Of a stretch of 9,064 nt of DNA, positions 1 to 6,310 are shown in pieces; the first letter of the stretch is position 1; each line of letters begins with the position of its first letter. Under the pieces are notes generated by a model. That model was not told where the DNA came from. It made no database searches and worked only from the letters and a program-made list of their open reading frames with translations. The stretch is from Ilumatobacteraceae bacterium (GTDB taxonomy: Bacteria; Actinomycetota; Acidimicrobiia; Acidimicrobiales; Ilumatobacteraceae). Where the stretch lies: positions 1 through 9,064 of the forward strand of contig JALOLG010000134.1 of NCBI GenBank assembly GCA_025456105.1. The letters are read 5' to 3'. The position numbers were made by a program, and so were the translations under genes.

Positions 1-799
1 CCCGCAGGTGGGTCCGCGACGGATCGCGTGACGAGTCGGTGCCACGCACGACCCCCGTGGTCGTGCGCGCCCAGTCGAGCGGCGTCGACGGGTCGATGAC
101 CATCACGTCGAGCAGCCCGTCGTCGGGCGCGGCTTCCGGGATCAGGTCGAGCCCGGCCACGAGCATCCCGACGTTGGCCACCAGGACCGTCCGGCCGCGC
201 AGCTCCACCTCCGGCTCGTCGTCGACCGCGATCAGCAGTCGCATCGGGCGCTGGCGCACCTCGACCGCTCCGACCACGGCATAGGCACCCCAGCCGAGGC
301 GACGCTTCAGGGCCTCCGGCGCGGCCATCATCTCGGCGTCCCAGCCGGTGCCGCACATCACCGCGCTCAGCCGGCGCTCACCGTGCCCGAGGTCGACCTC
401 GAGCAGGTCGATCGTGCGGTTGATGCCGGCGTACGCGGTCGCGACCGCTGCCGCGAGATCGAGCGGGATGCCGAGGTTGCGAGCCAGGAGGTTGCCGGTG
501 CCGCCCGGCAGGATGCCGAGCGGCACACCCGTGCCGACCATCCCCTCGATCACGCCCAGCACGGTGCCGTCGCCACCCCACGCCAGCACCATCCCGGCAC
601 CGTCCTCGACGGCGCGTCGCGCCTGCCCGGTGCCGGGGTCGTCTCGGGTGGTGGTGACCCACGCCGGTGCTGGTGCGCCACCGGCGGTGACGATCGCCTC
701 GAGCCGCTGGCGCCCGTCGTCGCCCACCTTGCCGGGGTGGGCGATCACCACGACGCGGCCGGGCGTGACGATGTCAGTGCCGGTAGGGGCTGGGAACAT
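1..799 (-). CDS. Diacylglycerol kinase-family lipid kinase (3' end outside window)
   Basis: This is an ATP-dependent lipid kinase of the DAGK catalytic fold (YegS/DgkB/sphingosine-kinase superfamily), expected to phosphorylate a lipid hydroxyl, such as diacylglycerol to phosphatidate, at the cytoplasmic membrane face. The 266 visible residues show a first strand RVVVIAHPGK (15-24), the nucleotide-binding GGDGT loop (75-79), the PGGTGN motif (98-103), a GTGWDAEMM segment (150-158) and the PDDGLLDV motif (225-232) of the second domain. The stop codon lies beyond base 1. The ATG at 799 was chosen because a GGGGG stretch lies 5 nt upstream; it overlaps the upstream phosphoesterase by 26 nt. GTG at 751 is an alternative start that would remove the overlap. 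Expression is probably coupled to the phosphoesterase. The family is clear; the lipid substrate is not determined. Confidence 0.9.
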   Translation of the reverse strand, partial: MFPAPTGTDIVTPGRVVVIAHPGKVGDDGRQRLEAIVTAGGAPAPAWVTTTRDDPGTGQARRAVEDGAGMVLAWGGDGTVLGVIEGMVGTGVPLGILPGGTGNLLARNLGIPLDLAAAVATAYAGINRTIDLLEVDLGHGERRLSAVMCGTGWDAEMMAAPEALKRRLGWGAYAVVGAVEVRQRPMRLLIAVDDEPEVELRGRTVLVANVGMLVAGLDLIPEAAPDDGLLDVMVIDPSTPLDWARTTTGVVRGTDSSRDPSRTHLR

Positions 800-1625
800 C
801 GACACCCCCGACGTAGTGGTGGAAGCCAGCTGGGCGGATCAGCTCGACCGAGACCGCACCGTCGTCGCCGAGCACCAGCTCGAGCGCGCCGCAGACCTTC
901 TCGCCGAGGACGGCCTGGACGTCGTCGGGGAGGACGGCCCAGGCAGTGGGCGCCCACACGTGGAGCACGCCGTCGCGCTCGAACCGACGCCACTGGTGCA
1001 CGTGGCCGCTCAGCACCAGCCGCACGCGCGCCGCCGTCGTCATCGACATCACCCGCTCGGCCGCAGCCTCGGGGAGGTACCGGGAGGCCCGTCGACCACC
1101 CGTGTCGGCCGGATCGGCGAGCACGAGCGGCTTGTGGGTGCAGAGGGCAAGGTGCCGCCGCGCCGCCGCAGCGGCTGCCGTCTCGGCGGCCAGCCAGTCC
1201 CACTGCTCGTGCTCGAGGTCGGTGCCGGTGTCGACGAGCTGGGCGTCGAAGCCGAGCAGCGTCCACGCACCCAGGTCGAGGCGCCACCGGTCGGCGCCGA
1301 ACACGGCGGTGTAGCGCTCGAGCCGCTCGACGTCGACGGGCGGCTCGTCGCCGAGCTCACCGTGCGGGCCGTCGCCGACGTCGTGGTTGCCGGGGATCAC
1401 GTGCAGCCGCTCGCCGATCGGTCCGAACCCGGCGAGCGCATCACGCGCCACGAGCAGGTCGTCGGGTCGCCGGGGCGCGTCGACGCACAGGTCGCCGAGG
1501 TGGACGACTGCGTCGGGTCGGGTGGCCTCGGCGTGCGCGACCAGTGCGGCCACGTTCGAGACGGCCTCCGGGGTGAGCTCCGACAGATGGGTGTCCGACA
1601 CGACCAGGACACGTACGTCGGGCAC
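774..1625 (-). CDS. Calcineurin-like metallophosphoesterase
   Basis: This 283-residue protein has the complete metal-binding signature of the calcineurin-like phosphoesterase superfamily: SDTH (10-13), HLGD (42-45), GNHD (79-82), a lone metal-ligand His in THKP (163-166) and GHVH (207-210). Such enzymes hydrolyse phosphomono- or diesters at a two-metal centre. The length and order resemble bacterial cyclic-nucleotide phosphodiesterase/Icc-like proteins, but the substrate cannot be read from sequence. No signal peptide or membrane segment is seen, so it is probably cytoplasmic. Residues 150-155 are a run of alanines. The frame stays open far upstream, but that extension is composition-driven and antisense to the plus-strand neighbour. 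GTG at 1625 immediately precedes the first beta strand (VPDVRVLVVSDTH) and was chosen. The gene is followed with overlap by the lipid kinase and is divergent from the plus-strand gene across 37 nt. Confidence 0.9.
   Translation of the reverse strand: MPDVRVLVVSDTHLSELTPEAVSNVAALVAHAEATRPDAVVHLGDLCVDAPRRPDDLLVARDALAGFGPIGERLHVIPGNHDVGDGPHGELGDEPPVDVERLERYTAVFGADRWRLDLGAWTLLGFDAQLVDTGTDLEHEQWDWLAAETAAAAAARRHLALCTHKPLVLADPADTGGRRASRYLPEAAAERVMSMTTAARVRLVLSGHVHQWRRFERDGVLHVWAPTAWAVLPDDVQAVLGEKVCGALELVLGDDGAVSVELIRPAGFHHYVGGVDVPSPYRH
805..809 (-). promoter_or_regulatory. Likely ribosome binding site of the lipid kinase gene
   Basis: The minus strand reads GGGGG here, followed by TGTCG and then ATG at 799, giving 5 nt spacing. 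It supports the overlapping ATG over the downstream GTG at 751. The site lies inside the last codons of the phosphoesterase gene. Confidence 0.45.
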
Positions 1626-1632
1626 GTCGCGG

Positions 1633-1638
1633 ACGGTA
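1633..1638 (-). promoter_or_regulatory. Possible -10 box for the phosphoesterase (leaderless start)
   Basis: The minus strand reads TACCGT, matching the actinobacterial TANNNT -10 pattern, 7 nt before the GTG at 1625. No Shine-Dalgarno-like purine run precedes that GTG. The spacing would place the transcription start at or next to the start codon, giving a leaderless mRNA. No convincing -35 box is visible, so this is tentative. Confidence 0.35.
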
Positions 1639-1662
1639 GCCGACCTGTGGCAGTCTCGGGCG

Positions 1663-2085
1663 GTGGACCTCGCCGCCGCACTCGGGTTCGCCCGCTCGCA
1701 CCGCAACGCGGTGCTCATCACGCTCAAGCGCGACGGACGGCCGCAGTCGTCGAACATCTCATACGTGCTCGGCGACGACGACCTGCTCCGGATCTCGGTC
1801 ACCGACGGCCGGGCCAAGACCGCCAACATCCGCCGTGACCCGCGGGTCAGCCTGCACGTCAACCGCGACGACTTCTGGGCGTACGTGGTGCTCGAGGGCG
1901 AGGCGTCGCTCAGCCCGGTGGCGGCGGACCCCGGCGACGACACGGTCGAGCAGCTGGTGGAGTACTACCGGGCGCTCGCGGGCGAGCACCCCGACTGGGA
2001 CGACTACCGGCGGGCGATGGTGGCCGACCGCCGGCTCCTGCTCACGGTGCGCCCGACCGGCGCCTACGGCATGCTCGGCCGCTGA
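1663..2085 (+). CDS. Rv1155-like split-barrel protein, probable F420-dependent PPOX-family oxidoreductase
   Basis: This is a 140-residue member of the pyridoxamine-5'-phosphate-oxidase-like split beta-barrel family. It closely resembles, from memory, Mycobacterium tuberculosis Rv1155: the shared pattern includes a KRDGRPQSSNI strand near residues 22-32, RAKTANIRRDPR in mid-protein, and a C-terminal half with GDDTVEQLVEYYRALAGEHP, DWDDYRRAM and DRRLLLTV. Rv1155-type proteins bind the deazaflavin F420 rather than acting as true PNPOx enzymes; the physiological substrate is unsettled. It is probably a soluble cytoplasmic homodimer. GTG at 1663 is the start that gives the usual family length, and no clear ribosome binding site precedes it. 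It is the only plus-strand gene: divergent from the phosphoesterase and overlapping the cydB 3' end by 22 nt. Family assignment is firm; cofactor choice is inferred. Confidence 0.88.
   Translation: MDLAAALGFARSHRNAVLITLKRDGRPQSSNISYVLGDDDLLRISVTDGRAKTANIRRDPRVSLHVNRDDFWAYVVLEGEASLSPVAADPGDDTVEQLVEYYRALAGEHPDWDDYRRAMVADRRLLLTVRPTGAYGMLGR
2064..2085. other. Tail-to-tail coding overlap of cydB and the Rv1155-like gene
   Basis: The plus-strand gene stops with TGA at 2083-2085, while cydB, running the other way, stops with TAG at 2066-2064. The last codons of each gene are therefore antisense to the other for 22 bp, and no separate terminator can fit between them. Confidence 0.85.
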
Positions 2086-3086
2086 TCGCGGGCCACCCAA
2101 CCGGGGCGCTGGGTGAGCCAGAACAGGTAGCCGAGCGGCGGCAGCACGAGCACGCCGGCGAGCAGGAACACGATCACGAGCGCCCACAGCGTGGGCCGGG
2201 CCCCGGCGCCGTCGTCGATGGTGACGACGTCGGTGAGCAGCCAGTCGTACTGCGCGACGCCCCAGCCCGCCACGACGGCGACCACGGCGACGATGGCGCT
2301 CACGCGCGCCAGCACCAGCCGGCGCTGCCAGAGCGTGACCATCGCGAGCAGGCCGGCGATGCCCGAGATCGCGATGAGCGGCACCGCTCGGCCGGTGAGC
2401 CCGTCGAACAGCGTGGGGGCGTCCTCCCGGAGCACCAGGATCGCCACGAGCGCCACCGCACCGGTGACCACCCCGGCGCCGATCGCACGGCGCCGGCACG
2501 CGAGCGCCACGTCGGGCTGGCCGCGGTGCTCGGCCTCGGCAGTGAGGAAGGCGGCGGCGAGGAACGCGCACGTGAGCACCGCCAGCACGCCGCCCACGAT
2601 CGAGGTCGGTCCGGTCCACGAGGAGATCGGGTCGCCCGAGCCGTCGAGGGGGACCCGCCCCGACGCGATCGCGCCGGCGATCGCGCCGAACACGAAGGGC
2701 GTGGCCACCGACGAGACGGCGAACAGGATCCCGAACAGCCGGGCGGAGCCGAGCGTGGGCGCGAACTTCCGGAACGCGAACGTGGAGCCGCGCAGCACGA
2801 TGCCGAGCCCGGCCAGCGCGAACGGCAGGTAGAGCGTCTCCATCACGGCGGCGAAGGGCTCCGGGAAGCCCGACCACAGCCACACCAGCACGAAGATGAG
2901 CCACACGTGGTTGGCCTCCCACACGGGGCCGATCACCCGATCGATCAGGCTCCGCAGCGGTGCGCCGGCCTCGTCGCCGCCGGCCGTGAGGTCCCAGATG
3001 CCGCTGCCGAAGTCGGCCCCGCCGAACACGGCGTAGGCGATCACGCCGACGAACATGATCGCGGCGACGACGTCGGGGAGGCTCAC
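2064..3086 (-). CDS. cydB: Cytochrome bd quinol oxidase subunit II
   Basis: This 340-residue polytopic membrane protein is the structural partner of CydA in the bd-type terminal oxidase, which oxidises quinol (menaquinol is likely in an actinobacterium) and reduces O2 to water. The sequence shows the N-terminal helix with FGGADFG (21-27) and the signature WEANHVWL (56-63), where E57 aligns with the conserved acidic residue Asp58 of E. coli CydB. About eight or nine hydrophobic segments follow, ending in a short polar tail. Length is within the usual 330-380 range. The start is GTG at 3086, overlapping the cydA stop as GTGA, with a GGGAG element 7 nt upstream; this implies translational coupling and equimolar synthesis. 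No cydC or cydD follows in the window. The final codons overlap the convergent plus-strand gene. Confidence 0.95.
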   Translation of the reverse strand: MSLPDVVAAIMFVGVIAYAVFGGADFGSGIWDLTAGGDEAGAPLRSLIDRVIGPVWEANHVWLIFVLVWLWSGFPEPFAAVMETLYLPFALAGLGIVLRGSTFAFRKFAPTLGSARLFGILFAVSSVATPFVFGAIAGAIASGRVPLDGSGDPISSWTGPTSIVGGVLAVLTCAFLAAAFLTAEAEHRGQPDVALACRRRAIGAGVVTGAVALVAILVLREDAPTLFDGLTGRAVPLIAISGIAGLLAMVTLWQRRLVLARVSAIVAVVAVVAGWGVAQYDWLLTDVVTIDDGAGARPTLWALVIVFLLAGVLVLPPLGYLFWLTQRPGWVARDQRPSMP

Positions 3087-4438
3087 AGCAGCGCTCCCGT
3101 CCGGTCGGACGAGTCGTAGGGCGTCGGCAGGTCGGCCGGCTCACCGGCGCGCCAGCGCGCCGCCATCGAGCGCAGCACCACCACGGTCGCCCAGCCCATC
3201 GCGACGTACACCACCAGCAGCACGCCGAGCGTGGCCCACACCAGATCGCTGTCGGTGACCGCCTCGGCGACGCGCATGAGCCCCTGGGCGATCCACGGCT
3301 GGCGACCCACCTCGGTGACGATCCAGCCGAGCTCGAGCGCCACCACCGCGCCCGGGCCGGCGAGCACGGCCGCCCACAGGAACCACCGCCGGGTGAGCAG
3401 GTCGCGGCCGCGCCGGCGCGACCACCAGTAGACGATGCCGAGCGCGAGCAGCGCGAGGGAGATGCCGACCATGCCCTGGAACGCCCAGTGGACCAGCGTG
3501 ACGAGACCGTCCTTGGGTCGTTCGTCGGCGGCGAAGTCGTTCAGCCCGGGCACCTCGCGATCGAGCCCGCCGCGGGAGATCAGCGAGCCGAGGCCGGGGA
3601 TCTCGATCCCTAAGATCCCGCCGACCACCAGCGGTGCTCGCGTCTCGGTCTCGACCGCCATCTCGATCGCGGCCAGCTTGGCGGGCTGGTCCTCGTAGAG
3701 CCGCCCACCCAGCAGGTGCCCGGCGAACGGCTGCACCACCGCGGCCACCGTGGCGAACGCGAAGGGCACCGTGAACCCCAGCCGGTGGTGCCGGTCGTCG
3801 CGGCCGCGGAGGAGCCCGGCCGCGTAGACGGCCGCCACGAGGAAGCCGACCACCATGAACGCCGCCAGCCACATGTGGAGGAACTGGAGGAAGGTGCGGC
3901 CGTTGAGCAGCACGTCCCATGGCTGCACGGCGACGATCTCGCCGTCGACGATCGTCATCCCGTTCGGCCGGTTCATCCAGGCGTTCACGGCCAGGATGCA
4001 GTAGGTGCCCACCACCCCGGCGATCGCGATCGGGACCAGCATCATGAGATGGAGGCGGTCGGGCAGCCGGCCCCAGCCGTACAGGTAGATGCCGAGGAAG
4101 ATCGCCTCGGTGAAGAACGCGATCCCCTCGAGCGCGAACGGCACGCCGATCACGTCGCCGTAGGTGCGCATGAGCTCGGGCCAGAGCATGCCCATCTCGA
4201 AGCTGAGGATCGTGCCCGACACCGCGCCGACCGCGAACAGCACGGCCGCCACCTTCGACCAGCGCTTGGCGAGCTCGCGGGCGTGGTGGTCGTCGTGGCG
4301 GATGGCGCGCCGGTGGAGCACGAAGATCATGGCCGGGAACGCCACCCCGAAGCAGGCGAGGATGATGTGCGAGCCGAGCGACACCGTCATCTGCCACCGC
4401 GCCGGCAGCAGCGCGTCGGCCAGCAAAGATCCGTTCAT
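3083..4438 (-). CDS. cydA: Cytochrome bd quinol oxidase subunit I (short Q-loop type)
   Basis: This 451-residue haem-carrying subunit of the bd oxidase has about nine membrane helices. Equivalents of known functional residues are visible: His24 (E. coli His19, high-spin haem ligand), Glu104 and Glu111 (proton path, spaced 7 as I recall for Geobacillus), His188 and Met323 (haem b558 ligands, E. coli His186/Met393), and the quinol-loop motif with Lys254 and Glu259 (E. coli Lys252/Glu257). GRQPW lies at 378-382. At about 70 residues shorter than the E. coli protein it is a short-Q-loop (CydA-S) form. Oddities: Gln321 sits where E. coli has Arg391, and Gly386 follows GRQPW at the spacing of E. 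coli Glu445. Codon 276 (3613-3611) is TTA, the only one seen in the window. The ATG at 4438 lacks a Shine-Dalgarno sequence; cydB follows with a GTGA overlap. Confidence 0.96.
   Translation of the reverse strand: MNGSLLADALLPARWQMTVSLGSHIILACFGVAFPAMIFVLHRRAIRHDDHHARELAKRWSKVAAVLFAVGAVSGTILSFEMGMLWPELMRTYGDVIGVPFALEGIAFFTEAIFLGIYLYGWGRLPDRLHLMMLVPIAIAGVVGTYCILAVNAWMNRPNGMTIVDGEIVAVQPWDVLLNGRTFLQFLHMWLAAFMVVGFLVAAVYAAGLLRGRDDRHHRLGFTVPFAFATVAAVVQPFAGHLLGGRLYEDQPAKLAAIEMAVETETRAPLVVGGILGIEIPGLGSLISRGGLDREVPGLNDFAADERPKDGLVTLVHWAFQGMVGISLALLALGIVYWWSRRRGRDLLTRRWFLWAAVLAGPGAVVALELGWIVTEVGRQPWIAQGLMRVAEAVTDSDLVWATLGVLLVVYVAMGWATVVVLRSMAARWRAGEPADLPTPYDSSDRTGALL
3094..3098 (-). promoter_or_regulatory. 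Ribosome binding site of cydB
   Basis: The minus strand reads GGGAG, 7 nt before the GTG at 3086. It lies inside the last codons of cydA and supports the GTG start that overlaps the cydA stop codon. Confidence 0.55.
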
Positions 4439-4447
4439 CCGGACAAG

Positions 4448-4453
4448 ACCGTA
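4448..4453 (-). promoter_or_regulatory. Possible -10 box of the cydAB operon
   Basis: The 81-nt spacer 4439-4519 between the antiporter stop and cydA contains, on the minus strand, TACGGT ending 9 nt before the cydA ATG. It fits TANNNT and would give a very short or absent leader, consistent with no ribosome binding site before the ATG. No clear -35 box, operator palindrome or U-tailed terminator hairpin is seen in the spacer; only a weak stem (AGGGG...TCCCT) is present. Confidence 0.35.
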
Positions 4454-4519
4454 CCCAGGCGGCTCGTCGGGCGACCAGGGACCTTCGACCCCTCTGCCTG
4501 CACCATCACGCCCAGCATG

Positions 4520-6310
4520 TCACGACGGCGAGCGGGGTGGGACGAGCGCGACGACGGTCTCGCCGGCGCGCGGCACCCGGTCGCGGTCGAGGGCTGCGAG
4601 CTCGGCCTGGCCGCGCCGGTCGATCACGACGAGCGGGATCGCCTCGGGGTGCTGCCCGCGCCACGCCTCGTGCGGGAACTGCTCGGTGAGCCGGGTGGCG
4701 GCGATGCGCCACCCGCGCTCGAGCCGGTCGAGCAGGCGGGGCAGCGTCGCATCCGCAGCGAAGACCGTGCGCGCGAAGGTGCCGGGTGGCAGCCGCCACC
4801 AGGCCGCGTGCTCCTGTCGGCTCGGCACGAGCTGGAACACCGCGCGGCGACCGAGTCCGGCTGCCAGGTGCCGGCCGGCCAGGGCGTTGAGCTCGTCGTT
4901 GCCGGTCGCTGCCAGGAAGGCGCTGGCGCGGTCGAACCCGACCTGCTCCCACGTCTCGTCGGCGAACACCGAGCCGCGGTGGACGCCGATGCCCGCCATG
5001 CGGGCCGAGGCGAGCCGGCGACGGTCGAGGTCGACGACACGCACGGCGACGCCGTGGCGCTCGAGCGTCGTGGCCAGCTCGTTGGTGAAGTCGTTCGCAC
5101 CGAGGATCACCAGGGTGCCCGACGCCGTCGGGTCCACGAGCGCGAGCCGCCTCGCGAGCGGACGCGCGCCGAGCCCCGACAGCAGCACCGTGCCGGCGAT
5201 CACCGTGAAGGTCGCGGAGATGATCACCTGGGATCCCGGCTCGCCGAGCTCGGCCAGCCGCAGCGACACGACGGACGCGACGGCGGCGGCGACGATCCCC
5301 CGGGGCGCCGTCGCGGCGAGGAACCACCGCTCGCGGTGGCGCAACGAGGTCGGCCACGTCGACACGAACACGGCCAGCGGCCGCACGACCAGCACGAGCG
5401 CTGCGAGCAGCACGATGTTGCGCCACTCGAGGTCGGTGAGGGTCTCGCGCTCGATGCGTGCGGCCAGCAGGATGAACAGCGCCGAGATGAACAGGATCCG
5501 CAGGGTCTCGTTGAACTCGAGGACGTGGCGCACGGTGACACGTCGCTGGACGGTGAGCGCGATCCCCATCGCCGTCACGGCGACCAGGCCCGACTCCTCG
5601 CGCACGGCGTTCGAGACGGCGAACGCGCCGACGACCACGGCGAGGGTGAACAGCTGGTGCAGCTGGTCGGGGACGAGGAAGCGCGACAGGGCCACCGTGA
5701 GCGCGATCGCACCGATCAGGCCGAGCGCGATCCCGAGGACGAAGGTCTCGGCGGTCTCGAGCAGGAGGTTGCCGCCGTCGCGGCGCTCGAACGCGAACTG
5801 GAACACGAGCAGCGTCAGGATCGCCCCGATGGGGTCGATGAGCGTTCCCTCGGCCTCGAGGAGCGCACCGAGCCGGCCGCGCAGTCCCACCGTGCGCACG
5901 ATCGGCCCGATCACCGTCGGTCCGGTGACGACCAGGATCGCGGCGAGCAGGAGCGCGACCTCGGGCTCCACGTCGAGCACGACGCGGGCGATGACGGTGG
6001 TGAGCACCAGCGTGATGCCCGCGCCCACGGTGAGCAGCAGCCACACCGCTCGGCCGGCCAGCTTCACGCCCTCGATCCCGAGTCCGAGCGCGCCCTCGAA
6101 GAGGATGACGGCGACCGCCACCGACACGATCGGGAAGAGCAGCCCGCCGAAGGTCTCGTCGGGATCGATCGCGCCGGTGACCGGACCGGCGATCAGCCCG
6201 CCGGCGAGCAGGAACACGATCGCGGGGACGCGCAGCCGCCACGCGAGCCAGTGGGCGGCGAACCCGCCCGCCAGGATGCCCGCGATGAGGAGCGGGACCT
6301 CGTCGGTCAC
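4520..6310 (-). CDS. CPA1-family cation/proton antiporter with C-terminal RCK (TrkA-N/TrkA-C) module
   Basis: This 596-residue inner-membrane antiporter exchanges Na+ or K+ for H+. Residues 1-390 form some 12-13 hydrophobic helices with CPA1 landmarks: VPAIVFLLAGGLIAGP (28-43), TGPTVIGP (129-136), the ion-site segment E154-G-T-L-I158-D159-P, and APRGIVAAAV (335-344). Asp159 corresponds to the essential Asp of NhaP-type exchangers, but the preceding Asn of the usual ND pair is Ile158. Residues 398-510 are a Rossmann TrkA-N domain (beta strand LVILGAN, acidic Asp427, TGNDELNA 469-476), and 555-592 look like a TrkA-C lobe. The nucleotide loop reads GANDFT, lacking the second and third glycines of GxGxxG. 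GTG at 6310 overlaps the upstream stop as GTGA; a GAGGAG run lies about 14 nt upstream, rather far for a ribosome binding site. Ion specificity (Na+ versus K+) is unknown. Confidence 0.92.
   Translation of the reverse strand: MTDEVPLLIAGILAGGFAAHWLAWRLRVPAIVFLLAGGLIAGPVTGAIDPDETFGGLLFPIVSVAVAVILFEGALGLGIEGVKLAGRAVWLLLTVGAGITLVLTTVIARVVLDVEPEVALLLAAILVVTGPTVIGPIVRTVGLRGRLGALLEAEGTLIDPIGAILTLLVFQFAFERRDGGNLLLETAETFVLGIALGLIGAIALTVALSRFLVPDQLHQLFTLAVVVGAFAVSNAVREESGLVAVTAMGIALTVQRRVTVRHVLEFNETLRILFISALFILLAARIERETLTDLEWRNIVLLAALVLVVRPLAVFVSTWPTSLRHRERWFLAATAPRGIVAAAVASVVSLRLAELGEPGSQVIISATFTVIAGTVLLSGLGARPLARRLALVDPTASGTLVILGANDFTNELATTLERHGVAVRVVDLDRRRLASARMAGIGVHRGSVFADETWEQVGFDRASAFLAATGNDELNALAGRHLAAGLGRRAVFQLVPSRQEHAAWWRLPPGTFARTVFAADATLPRLLDRLERGWRIAATRLTEQFPHEAWRGQHPEAIPLVVIDRRGQAELAALDRDRVPRAGETVVALVPPRSPS

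Noticed and set aside
1387..1662. N-terminal extension of the Rv1155-like gene back to 1387
   Set aside because: The extension is low-complexity and antisense to the phosphoesterase. GTG 1663 yields the normal family length.
774..1943. A 389-codon version of the metallophosphoesterase with a long N-terminal extension
   Set aside because: The extra 106 residues are Ser/Arg/Thr-rich and antisense to the Rv1155-like gene. The fold starts at GTG 1625.
4439..4519. A rho-independent terminator or operator between the antiporter and cydA
   Set aside because: Only a weak five-pair stem is present without a following T tract, and no clear inverted repeat for a redox regulator could be recognised.
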